Positions 52,899 through 60,888 of a DNA stretch of 64,000 nt are shown in pieces. Numbering within the stretch: the stretch's first letter is position 1; each line of letters opens with the position of its first letter. This DNA is from Streptomyces sp. 846.5 (GTDB lineage: Bacteria; Actinomycetota; Actinomycetes; Streptomycetales; Streptomycetaceae), in the NCBI RefSeq assembly GCF_004365705.1, contig NZ_SOBN01000001.1, positions 3,892,001-3,956,000 of the forward strand. The letters run 5' to 3'. The notes below the pieces were generated by a model. It made no database searches and was not told the DNA's origin. It worked only from the letters and a program-made list of their open reading frames with translations. The translations under genes and the position numbers were made by a program.

Positions 52899-53663
52899 AT
52901 GCACCACCCTGCCCGCCCCACCTTGCGCTGTCTTGCCGAGGATCTGGAACTGGCCCTGCCGGCTGTGACCCTGCCGCTGGACGAGCTGGCACATCCGCTT
53001 CTCGGCAAGACCGCGGAGCAGTTCGCCGAGGCGGAGACCAAGCACGAACGGATCCGGTCGATCGATCGATGACACGGTGCTGTTCAAGGTCAAGGTGCAG
53101 CGCTGGCGCGGAGCCGTCTGGATCGACGCCGACCTGCCCTGGCTGGTCGCAGCGGGCCGACGGAAGACGGTTCCAACGAGGACTTCTACGCCGCTCTGGA
53201 AGCTCAGGCCAAGGCGATGCGCGCCCGCTACAACGCCACGCACACCGACGGATTGAGAACCTCCACATCCAGCGCGCATCTGCTGCCGACACGCGCCGAC
53301 CACATTCGCTACCGTGCCGAAGCCGGTGTCCGCTTTGCCCGACGGCTACGTGCAACGATCCAGGAACTCACCAGAGCCACCCTGCGCGACGGCCGCGAGC
53401 ACGCCGCGGACTTCGACACCTTTACCCTGGGCCTCCAGGTCCGGGCCGACAACGGACACGAGACCTACGCCGCCGTGCGCATCACAGGCTCCGTACCCGC
53501 CAACCTCGCCACCGTCGTCCTCGGCAACGTCCCCGGCTGCGACACCGACGGCTGGTACCCGGAATACGCCCTCCCCGAGCGCGACCTGCTCCCCGCCGAG
53601 CAGGCCTGGTCCAACATCATGGATCCGCGCGCAGCAGCCATCCTCCTGGACACCGAGACCTGA
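52899..53663 (+). pseudogene. Doubly frameshifted partner of the RHH gene
   Basis: Starts at ATG 52899 with GGGGGAA upstream. The first frame stops at 53072. The natural continuation (DTVLFKVKVQRWRGAVWIDA) lies in the next frame, and past about 53163 returns to the first frame (TEDGSNEDFYAALEAQ... to 53663). The first shift coincides with a tandem ATCGATCG, where removing one ATCG restores the frame; the second fits loss of one G. The intact protein would be about 255 residues; family unknown. Truly broken, or two sequencing errors. Confidence 0.7.
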
Positions 53664-53709
53664 CTTCCACCGCGCCACAGGAAGGCACCCGAGGCGGCGT
53701 ACATGAAAC

Positions 53710-53736
53710 AACCCCCGGGCCGCTGGCCTGGGGGTT
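53710..53736. terminator. Terminator next to the tRNA-Gly fragment
   Basis: ACCCCCGGGCC / GGCCTGGGGGT, 11-bp stem (one wobble), 3-nt loop, just beyond the CCA end of the tRNA fragment. Confidence 0.8.
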
Positions 53737-53740
53737 TGTG

Positions 53741-53788
53741 TGGAGCGGGTGACGAGAATCGAACTCGCGCTCTGAGCTTGGGAAGCTC
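53741..53788 (-). other. 3' half of tRNA-Gly(CCC): probable attachment site
   Basis: Read on the minus strand, 48 bp run from the anticodon arm (GAGC-TTCCCAA-GCTC) through the T arm (GCGAG-TTCGATT-CTCGT) and acceptor strand CACCCGC to an encoded CCA. The 5' half (acceptor 5' strand, D arm) is missing; the sequence beyond 53788 is unrelated. Such a fragment is the usual duplicated att core left by tRNA-targeting tyrosine integrases. The CCA end points left, so an element would extend to the right with the intact tRNA at its far end, outside the window. Confidence 0.85.
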
Positions 53789-53987
53789 TCCGGCCTGGGC
53801 GACGTTTCCGCAGGTAAGAGCCTTGCGAGTCAGCAATTCCCCCACTCTGCAAGGCAATTGATTGCCCCCCATTGCCCGCCGCATACCGCTCCTACCGGTG
53901 CGCTACCCGTGCGCCCACTCAGGTGACGCTGGTAGCAGGAGGAGTCAAAGCACCTCATGTGACGCCGGTAGCCAAGGGCCCCGTCCC

Positions 53988-54178
53988 CGTGTCAGTGGCC
54001 GCTCCTGGGCCTGCTGGTCGGCCACGGCATCGACCACACCGGCGACCCCGGGGTCCTGGCCACCCTGATGTCCGTGCTCGACGCCTCCGACCTCGCCGAC
54101 ACGATCATCACCGTCCGCAGCCTCATCCGGCGATCCTGGACAACCCGCCGGGACAACCGCCCAAGGAGACACCCGTAA
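53988..54178 (+). pseudogene. Remnant of an unknown gene in the 53.8-54.3 kb gap
   Basis: A protein-like stretch without start (LLVGHGIDHTGDPGVLATLM; DASDLADTIITVRSLI) ending at TAA 54176-54178. The rest of the 510-bp gap between the tRNA fragment and the next gene shows no gene. Confidence 0.35.
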
Positions 54179-54299
54179 GACGCCACCTATCTGCGTGAGC
54201 TCTAAGCAGTTGCTGTTCCCTGGCTGGCAGGGCGGGCCTACGGTGGTGCTCTGCGGGCTCCGCGAGAACGACTGCTGCTTCGCCTGGAAGGTGATGGTC

Positions 54300-54671
54300 A
54301 TGGCCGCTGCCGACGCACCCGTGGTGCGTGACGCGCTGCGGGCTTGGTTGCGAGGCGACCTCGACGCGTTCGAGCGGGCTCTGACCGAGGATGCCGAGCT
54401 GCTTTGGTATGAGCCCAGCCCGTGGGACTGCCACGGCCGCGTACAGATCATGCGGCTGTTGCGGCAGCGTCGGGCCGAGGACCGGCCGTTCATCGAGGTC
54501 CGTATCGACGACGTGGACGCGGACACCCTGGTGGTCTCCGTCGCCCGGCCCGATCAGGGCCAGGGAGCGGAGGAGGTCGCGCGCGCGACCCGGGTGACTC
54601 TGCGCGACGGGAAGATTTCCCGGTTGCGGCAGTTCCGCACCCTTGACCAGGCCCTGGCCGCGACCGCCTGA
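54300..54671 (+). CDS. NTF2-fold (SnoaL-like) protein A
   Basis: 123 residues from ATG 54300 (GGAAGG eight bases upstream; ATG 54294 is too close). The cone-shaped NTF2 pattern is seen: VVRDALRAWLRGDLDAFERA, LTEDAELLWYEPSPWDCHGR, then FIEVRIDDVDADTLVVSVAR and VTLRDGKISRLRQFRTLDQA. Members are enzymes (cyclases, isomerases) or binding proteins; active-site residues cannot be assigned. Same operon as the next gene, 25 bp apart. Confidence 0.78.
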   Translation: MAAADAPVVRDALRAWLRGDLDAFERALTEDAELLWYEPSPWDCHGRVQIMRLLRQRRAEDRPFIEVRIDDVDADTLVVSVARPDQGQGAEEVARATRVTLRDGKISRLRQFRTLDQALAATA

Positions 54672-54696
54672 CCCGCGACGAAGGAGACCACCGAGC

Positions 54697-55113
54697 ATGA
54701 CCGAACCACAGGACGTCGCCAGGCAGCTTGGTGAGGCGTTCGCCACCGGGGACCTGGTCCTGCTGGAGCCGCTGCTGGACTCGCGGGTGCGCTGGGGCGC
54801 CCAGGACGAGACTCCGCAGACCTGCCATTCGCGCTCCGATGTGCTGGCCTGGTACGGCAGCGCGCAGGCCGCGGGTACACGCGCCGTGGTAACCGAGACA
54901 CAGGTGCTCGACGACGCGGTGGTCCTGGGCCTGACCATGACCGGTCCCGGTTGGGGGCCGGGCAACGGGCGGCCCGCGCGGATCTTCCAGGCTTTCCGGC
55001 TGGCCGGCGGCCTGATCATCGACATCCGTGGCTACAACACCCGCGAGGAGGCACTCGCGGTCGCCCGCACCCCCGTCCCGGCCCCGGGGGCACCGCAGCC
55101 GGACCACCCCTAG
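54697..55113 (+). CDS. NTF2-fold (SnoaL-like) protein B
   Basis: 138 residues from ATG 54697 behind AAGGAG. Same fold as its neighbour: DVARQLGEAFATGDLVLLEP, LLDSRVRWGAQDETPQTCHS, IFQAFRLAGGLIIDIRGYNT. The paired NTF2 genes probably encode a heteromer or act on related compounds (inference). The C-terminus is Pro-rich. Confidence 0.78.
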   Translation: MTEPQDVARQLGEAFATGDLVLLEPLLDSRVRWGAQDETPQTCHSRSDVLAWYGSAQAAGTRAVVTETQVLDDAVVLGLTMTGPGWGPGNGRPARIFQAFRLAGGLIIDIRGYNTREEALAVARTPVPAPGAPQPDHP

Positions 55114-55153
55114 CCGGACCCCGCCAGATGCCGGACGGGGACTGCTTCCGGCC

Positions 55154-55954
55154 TCAGCGAGGACCGGCGGTGGTGACGTCCGCGCCGAAGGCCCGCCCCA
55201 GCAGGGGGCCGAGGGTCTGCACGCCGAGTTGTTCGGCGGCGCTCTGGTCCAGGACCCGGCCGATGATGTCGGCGTGGTCCTGGGCCCACCGGCGGGCGCA
55301 GTCGCCGCTGGTGAAGACGTTCAGGACGTCGCAGCACACCGTGGCGGCCGGGCCCGCGCAGCAGCGGCGGCCCACGAACACCACCGCACCGGCCGGCTCC
55401 CACACCATCCGCCCGCCGGTGGAGGTCACGGTGACCGTCTCCCCGGTCACCGGGTCGGACGAGGTGATCACCGCGTCCGCATCCAGCATGGCCGGGATGC
55501 CCAGCGCGTCGATCGCGCACATCGACCACACCTGGGCCCCGCCCGAGATCGCCACCCGGTGGGCAGTTGGCGCCGCCGAGAACGGATACGCGGCCCGGAC
55601 CCCGCCGGTCTCGTCCAGGGTCAGGAAGTCCTCGGCGGCCAGCTCGGCCAGCACCTCGGCGGCAGAGCGCCCGAAGCGGGCGGCGACCGGCTCCAGGTCC
55701 GCCGCGCTGGGGGCGGTGCCGGTCTGGGCGAAGTGCCGCAGCACGTGCTGCTGGACTGACCGCAGGCCCCGTTCGGCCGGGGCAAGCCGGCCCCGGCCGC
55801 CCCGCCCGACCGGGTCCAGGACATCCAGGTCCGCCGACAGGCCCTGGCCGTCGGCGGCGGCCCGCCCGGCGCCGTCCAGGGCCCAGCGCAGGTCCTCGGC
55901 GGTCGGGGCCCCCTGGACCCGGCCGTCCGCACCCCGATACAGGCGGCAGGACAC
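55154..55954 (-). CDS. MerB-like (alkylmercury lyase family) protein
   Basis: 266 residues from GTG 55954; start uncertain, no RBS. MerB features are well kept in the C-terminal 150 residues: YPFSAAPTAHRVAISGGAQV, WSMCAIDALGIPAMLDADAV (Cys and Asp of the catalytic triad, spaced C-x-x-D) and VCCDVLNVFTSGDCARRWAQ (second Cys). MerB protonolyses the carbon-mercury bond, releasing Hg(II) for MerA. Here no merA, merR or transporter is near and the N-terminus is extended, so the substrate may differ. Confidence 0.82.
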   Translation of the reverse strand: MSCRLYRGADGRVQGAPTAEDLRWALDGAGRAAADGQGLSADLDVLDPVGRGGRGRLAPAERGLRSVQQHVLRHFAQTGTAPSAADLEPVAARFGRSAAEVLAELAAEDFLTLDETGGVRAAYPFSAAPTAHRVAISGGAQVWSMCAIDALGIPAMLDADAVITSSDPVTGETVTVTSTGGRMVWEPAGAVVFVGRRCCAGPAATVCCDVLNVFTSGDCARRWAQDHADIIGRVLDQSAAEQLGVQTLGPLLGRAFGADVTTAGPR

Positions 55955-55959
55955 GCTCG

Positions 55960-56117
55960 TCGGAGAACTACGAGCAGAGGGCCGCCGACCCGGACGGCGA
56001 TCTGCCGTACAGAGTGACGGGCACGGTCACCGTCGAGGCGACCGCGACAACGGCAGCACCGACGTGTGGGACCTGCGGCTGCCCTCCCCCGATGGCACCG
56101 TGGAACTGAGCAGCTGA
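55960..56117 (+). pseudogene. Frameshifted gene-end remnant
   Basis: ENYEQRAADPDGDLPYRVTG in one frame continues as RDNGSTDVWDLRLPSPDGTV and a stop in the next. Gene of unknown family, 5' part missing. Confidence 0.35.
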
Positions 56118-56186
56118 GTCTCCCACCCAGGGCCGCCCCGCCCCCAGGATCGGGCTGAAGCCGGGCTCTGGGATCGACGCCGGATA

Positions 56187-56237
56187 CGGCGGTGGGTGTT
56201 GCTCGGGATCCGCGGCCCCGAGCAACACCCACCGCCG
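56187..56237. terminator. Perfect 21-bp terminator after the SIR2 gene
   Basis: Arms 56187-56207 and 56217-56237 are exact complements around a 9-nt loop, eight bases past the SIR2 stop. Confidence 0.92.
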
Positions 56238-56244
56238 CGCCGGC

Positions 56245-58101
56245 TCAGAACCGGGGGTGCTCGATCTTGTGCGTCTGCAGCGCGGTGTACGCCGCCTGGG
56301 CCCGGTCGAGGTCTCCGCCGAACGCTCCGGCCTGCAGCAGCGGCCAGTCCGCGGTGAGCTCCGCCTGGACCTGCTGAGCGAGACCGTTCATGGAACCCCA
56401 TCGGCCGTCCAGGAGGAACACCCCCTCCCACACGTAGTTCATCGGCTTCGGCAGGACGTCGAGGGCGATCATGGACGCGAGCAGCTCGAAGCGGTCGAAT
56501 GCGGCCAGGAACGCAGTGTCGTCCGGCTCCACCAGCCGCAGGGGCTCGCGCAGCTCCTCCTGCAGCCACTGGCTCTGCGGGTACCGGTACCGGCTGCCCC
56601 CCGTCGGGTGGTAGACGGCGTTCAGCGCGTCCCCGGCAAGGACCAGGCCCGGGTTCAGGTACAGGGCCGGGAGCTGCGGAGTGTTCCCGCTGAACGTCCC
56701 AGACCAAGTGGGGGTGGTCAGCAGGCTGGCCAGCAGGTCTTCCCGGTGGGAGAGCACGGCCGCCAGGCCGATGGCGTAGGTCGCCAGGAGGGAGGGGAGG
56801 TGGCGCAGCTTCTCCAACCCTTCCTGCGAGCTGCCGTGGACGGTCCCGCGGATGCGGTTAAGCCGCTCCAGTGCACGGGTCCACAGGCCGTTGTGGGTTC
56901 CGGCGTCGTCGTGGAAGACCCCGTTGGCCAGCAGGTGCAGCAGGGTGTCCGTGTCGGCCCGGTAGCCGCTCAGGTTCTCCTCGAAGACCCTGGCGAAGTC
57001 CGCACCGGCCGTGCCGCCCATGATGGGGCGGCGATCGAAGCCGGAGTTGGCGACGACGGCGGTGACCGTCTGGTCGATCAGGTCGCGGAGTTCGATCACG
57101 CGCACCGGGTCGAGCAGGACGCGCTTGAGGCGGACCACCGCCAGGTCGCGGGTGATCGGCGGGGCGGCCAACTGGTCGAACGCGTCGATGTTGCGCAGCA
57201 GGCGGGTGAACAGCTCGTCGGCGTCCCTGCCCTCGATCACGGTGGCGGAGTGCTGGGCGGTCAGGCGCTTGCTGTCGGCTCCGAGGGCGCCGTACTGGGA
57301 CCAGAACAGCGGGTAGCGGCGGGAGCGGGTGCCTTCCAGGGCGCGCACCAGCGCCTTGTCCCACTCCGCCGACCAGCCGCAGACCAGCAGCCCGTACTCG
57401 TCCAGTACTCGCTCCAGCAGCCGCAGCTGGGCGTCGGGGTAGGTCTCCAGCTCGTCCACCGTGTTGCGCTGGGCCAGGTCGGCGTAGTCGCCGTGCAGCT
57501 TGATGATGGTGACCGCGCTGTGGGCCAGCGGCTGGATGGCGTCGTACTGGTCGGGCTGGTGGACGACCTGGGCGGAGATCGCGACCTCGTCCAGGGCGCT
57601 CTCCATCAGCCGGTCGAAGTTCGTGGTCACGATGACCCGCACGATGCCGCGCTTGACCAGCTGCGCCAGGGCGCGGTGCGCGGCGGTGGGGCGCTTGTCG
57701 CCGTCGGGGGCGTCGTCGCCCTCGTCCGGTTTGAAGTACCGGGCCAGCTGGGCCTGCCGGTCCGCCGGCGTCTTGGCCACCTGCGCCAGCAGGGAGGAGT
57801 AGCCGAGCTGCTCGCCGAAGGTGTCGCTCCACCAGGTCTCCGGGTCCTCGGCGGCGAGCACGGCCGCGCCGGACGAGTCTGCCTCGTGGGTGGCGGCGAC
57901 CCGGGAGACCAGGTCCTGGACGATGCCCCACCCCGTCTTGACGCCGGAGGCGATCGAGGCGCCCGAGCCCAGCAGCACGGCGTACACGCCCGGACTGGCG
58001 TGCATGCTCATCGCCAGCGCCGTCTCCCCGTCGACCGCTCCGGCCGGCACCGTCCGCGGTCCTGCGAACGTCCCGCCCGGTGCAGTGCTGCCTGTGGGCA
58101 T
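56245..58101 (-). CDS. SIR2-like domain protein, candidate anti-phage NADase
   Basis: 618 residues from ATG 58101 (AGAGAGGT upstream). Residues about 30-300 are a SIR2_2-type Rossmann domain: VYAVLLGSGASIASGVKTGW (GAG motif), VRVIVTTNFDRLMESAL (NFD) and KLHGDYADLAQRN (catalytic His), closing with LLVCGWSAEWDKALV. The rest is helical with no known domain. Stand-alone SIR2 proteins in accessory regions are often NAD-depleting abortive-infection effectors (as in DSR, Thoeris and SIR2-HerA systems). Context (mobile DNA, restriction gene, IS) supports defence. No partner gene adjoins it. Confidence 0.83.
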   Translation of the reverse strand: MPTGSTAPGGTFAGPRTVPAGAVDGETALAMSMHASPGVYAVLLGSGASIASGVKTGWGIVQDLVSRVAATHEADSSGAAVLAAEDPETWWSDTFGEQLGYSSLLAQVAKTPADRQAQLARYFKPDEGDDAPDGDKRPTAAHRALAQLVKRGIVRVIVTTNFDRLMESALDEVAISAQVVHQPDQYDAIQPLAHSAVTIIKLHGDYADLAQRNTVDELETYPDAQLRLLERVLDEYGLLVCGWSAEWDKALVRALEGTRSRRYPLFWSQYGALGADSKRLTAQHSATVIEGRDADELFTRLLRNIDAFDQLAAPPITRDLAVVRLKRVLLDPVRVIELRDLIDQTVTAVVANSGFDRRPIMGGTAGADFARVFEENLSGYRADTDTLLHLLANGVFHDDAGTHNGLWTRALERLNRIRGTVHGSSQEGLEKLRHLPSLLATYAIGLAAVLSHREDLLASLLTTPTWSGTFSGNTPQLPALYLNPGLVLAGDALNAVYHPTGGSRYRYPQSQWLQEELREPLRLVEPDDTAFLAAFDRFELLASMIALDVLPKPMNYVWEGVFLLDGRWGSMNGLAQQVQAELTADWPLLQAGAFGGDLDRAQAAYTALQTHKIEHPRF

Positions 58102-58396
58102 ATCCGTACCTCTCTGCACAGCAGCCCCCGGTCGCCATCGGCCGGCATCACTGCTCGGAGGCGACTCTACTCCCAATTTCGTCACTCTGACGATAATTGT
58201 TGATGGTCCCTCCGGCCAAGCCCGGTCTGCCTCCGATCCCCGCTCCCTACAACGCTGTTGGTCCCCCGAATCGAGCCGATACGGGGGCCCCGGCGGCCTG
58301 CCCCAGCGACTGGGGAAGCCCCGCTGACCGGCCGGACCATGGCCGATGCTGGTCTTCGCGGCGCCGGTCCCGGGGCTGACACGGGCGGAGGCGGCT

Positions 58397-58847
58397 ATGG
58401 GGCGCAACAGGGTGTGGGTGCAGGTCGAGGGTGAGCGGCGGGTGCGGGCCGACCGGATCCATGAGGTCGGGGCCGGCGGCCCGGGGCAGCTGGAGATCTG
58501 GGCCACCGGTCACCGCGACCCGCTGGGCGCGGACCTGGTCCCCGGCGCCGATGCCGAGCAGTCCGGGGAGTGGGGCCGCGAGATGCTGTCGCTGATCGCG
58601 GCCCACTCGGAGCGGCGCGGGGAGACGCTGCTGCGGTTCGATCCGGGCGGGGACGGCGTGCTGCCGCACTGGGCTGTCTACGACTGCCGCACCCGCCAGC
58701 GGCTGAACACACCGCCCGGTGGACCACGCGATGCTGCGGGCGCTGGACCCGTCGAACCCCTCGGACGCGGACCGGATCATGGCCGTCACCGACCGGTTCC
58801 GGCGCGAGAGCCAGGCCCGGCAGCGGGGACTTCCGCCCGGAGCTTGA
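58397..58847 (+). pseudogene. Frameshifted hypothetical gene
   Basis: From ATG 58397 (GGAGGC) the protein runs as GRNRVWVQVEGERRVRADRI to RTRQRLNT. Then coding quality switches frame near 58715 and continues VDHAMLRALDPSNPSDADRI to a stop at 58847. Unknown family. One-base indel assumed. Confidence 0.5.
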
Positions 58848-58849
58848 CC

Positions 58850-59234
58850 CCGCTCCCCCGCCCCGGTCAACGTCTCGGGCCGGTGCTCCGATGCGCGCCC
58901 TGCTGCGGTTGCTGCTGCTGGTTGCCCGGACGGCGGCCGCCGCTGACCGGCGCCGCCGAAGGCGCACTCTCCGCTCCCGGGACGCCGGGGACGTCCAGGC
59001 GCCGCTGCCCGGCCGGGCGGCCATCCGGCGCAGGAAGTCCTGCATCCGGCGCTCCGAGGGGTCCGTCCGCTCGCGCAGCTCGCGCTCGCAGAGCAGGTCC
59101 GCCAACCTGCGCAAGACGGAGAGGTCGGCAGCGCCCCTGTCGAGGTCCGCGGCCAAGGCTGCGGACTCGGCAGCTGGGTCAGCGTCAAGGTCCCCCAACC
59201 GGCCGGGGACATCCTCCAGGCCGATGCCCAGCAT
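58850..59234 (-). pseudogene. Protein-like remnant abutting the IS6 fragment
   Basis: From ATG 59234, SAALAADLDRGAADLSVLRR and ADLLCERELRERTDPSERRM look coding, then quality fades by about 58900. Probably the start of a gene cut during IS insertion; family unknown. Confidence 0.35.
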
Positions 59235-59722
59235 TCCCGGACGAGGTCTTCATCAAGGTCAACGACGAGCAGAAGTACCTGTGGCGGGCCGTGGACGCCG
59301 ACAGCGACGTCCTCGACATCCTCGTGCAGAGCCGCCGGGACACCGCCGCGGCCAGGCGTTTCTTCCGGAAACTGCTCAAGGGCGCCGGGGCTGTGCACCG
59401 GGTGGTGGTCACCGACAAGCTCCGCTCCTACGGCGCCGCGCACCGCGAGGTGATGCCGTCGGTCGAGCACCGATCGCACAAGGGACGGAACAACCGGGCC
59501 GAGAACTCCCACCAGCCGACGAGGCAGCGCGAACGCGCCATGAAGGGCTTCCGCTCCGTCGGCGCCGCCCAACGGCTCCTGGCCGCGTTCAGCGGCATCT
59601 CACCCCACTTCCGCCCCCGACGCCACCTGCGCACCGCCGCCGACCACCGCCTCGAAATGACCATCCGCTTCACCCTCTGGAACCAGATCACCGGCACCAC
59701 CGGTCTGCCCACCGCAGTCTGA
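59234..59722 (+). pseudogene. Truncated IS6-family transposase
   Basis: About 162 codons with the IS6/IS26 DDE core: DEVFIKVNDEQKYLWRAVDA (first Asp), VHRVVVTDKLRSYGAAHREV (second Asp) and NNRAENSHQPTRQRERAMKG (Glu). The N-terminal DNA-binding 70 residues and left end are missing, so it is inactive. The cut at 59234 joins directly to unrelated DNA. Confidence 0.85.
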
Positions 59723-59930
59723 CCCACCGCCACCACCCGGGCCAACCACACCCCGAGACACCATCAGAGACAGGCACCCCCGACAACGTGACAACACCGG
59801 CTGAGTCGCTCGGTTGACGGAGCGCCTGCGCCGAGCCAGCCGGTGCGGCCCATAGGCTCGCGGTACCGGGACGCCAAAGGCGCGATCGGCCCGGCCACGT
59901 GTGCATTTTTCAAGGCTTGGAGCACTAGTC

Positions 59931-60278
59931 ATGGCAGACGACCAGGTCAGCAGCAATCTCAAGGACATGGACGAGCTCGATTTCCGCGGGTGGAACAGGG
60001 CCGACTGGAACGGTGTGTTTGCCCACCACCACACCGACGATGTCCTGGTGGACTGGAAGGGCCAGCCACCGACTCATGGTGTCCAGGAGCACATCGACGC
60101 CATGAAGGCCTACGTCGAGTCGGCCGGCGGCACGCCGCAGCAGATCGCTTCGCACCCCATCGCCTTCGGGGCAGGCGAGTGGACCTGCGTCATCGGGGAG
60201 TTCGAGGGTGGCGGCCGCATGGTCACCGTCGCAAAATGGCGCGACGGTGCGATCTCCGAGGAGTACATCTGGGCCTGA
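59931..60278 (+). CDS. NTF2-fold (SnoaL-like) protein C
   Basis: 115 residues from ATG 59931 (GGAG eight bases upstream). Pattern of SnoaL-like ester cyclase-type proteins: DFRGWNRADWNGVFAHHHTD, GVQEHIDAMKAYVESAGGTP, VIGEFEGGGRMVTVAKWRDG. Third NTF2-fold gene within 6 kb; distant in sequence from the first two. Function unknown. Confidence 0.8.
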   Translation: MADDQVSSNLKDMDELDFRGWNRADWNGVFAHHHTDDVLVDWKGQPPTHGVQEHIDAMKAYVESAGGTPQQIASHPIAFGAGEWTCVIGEFEGGGRMVTVAKWRDGAISEEYIWA

Positions 60279-60389
60279 TGAAGCGCTGGCTGTGCCGTGC
60301 CGTTGCCCAGGCTGTTCCGGAGCGCACCAGCCCGGAGCGACGCCGGATGGGCGGGTTCTGTCGTCCCAATCGGGCGGAGGTGCAGGGAC

Positions 60390-60601
60390 GGGTCCTACTC
60401 TCCCAGCACCTTGGCCACCGCCCGCAGCCCGGTGCGCCCGTGCCTGGCCAGCGTCGTGGCCGAGCGCGAAGCGTTCGGCGAACTCGACCTCGGCGAACGC
60501 GAGCTGGACCCCGCGCTGTGCCTGCGGCATCTGAACGCGATCGTCTCGCCCCACCCCTACGACCTGGAGGCAGTGGCCCCCGTCGCGGAGTTCGACCTGA
60601 G
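60390..60601 (+). pseudogene. 5' fragment of a Mrr-like restriction endonuclease gene
   Basis: In-frame sequence EREAFGELDLGERELDPALC, LRHLNAIVSPHPYDLEAVAP, VAEFDL matches the middle of actinobacterial Mrr-type (restriction endonuclease) proteins and ends exactly where the IS110 element starts. The N-terminal half of the family is missing upstream. Continues at 62248. Confidence 0.75.
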
Positions 60602-60689
60602 TCATTCAGCGGCCCTTCGGGCCTCGCGGTGGGACGGGAAAATCGGGGGCGTCGTCGGCGTTTGTGCCCCTGCCACGCACGGGGAACGG

Positions 60690-60850
60690 GAGCATGGTTG
60701 TCGTCCGTTCCGGATGACTCCGGATCTACTCTGGTGCCTGTGAGCCCGCACCTGAGTCTGGTGGCGGAGGGCGGCCACGGGAACCGTGGATTGTTGCCAC
60801 GAGCACGAGCGTCAGATTGCATGCTGACCCCAGCCCTCCCCGGAGCGGTG
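60690..60850 (+). ncRNA. Candidate bridge RNA in the IS110 leader
   Basis: The leader folds into several stem-loops (CCGGA-TGAC-TCCGG at 60710-60723; GGTGC..GCACC; GTCAG..CTGAC). ACCTGAG at 60750-60756 equals the left target flank plus AG core (60595-60601), and GCGTCAG at 60809-60815 equals the right end of the element plus core (62243-62249). These are the expected left-target and left-donor guides, in the IS621 order (target loop before donor loop). Right-side guides are weak by eye. Limits approximate. Confidence 0.55.
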
Positions 60851-60888
60851 TCCGACCGACTGCCGAGGCAACCCCGGAGGGGTGGGAG

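Noticed and set aside
53741-53788. A complete functional tRNA gene
   Set aside because: D arm and 5' acceptor strand are absent; bases beyond 53788 do not pair with the 3' acceptor strand.
58395-59234. 279-codon minus-strand open frame as a complete gene
   Set aside because: Only the first part looks coding; the rest is antisense to another gene fragment, so it is listed as a remnant.
60817-60888. 24-residue N-terminal extension of the IS110 transposase
   Set aside because: It overlaps the putative bridge RNA leader and the ATG at 60889 has its own GGAGG.
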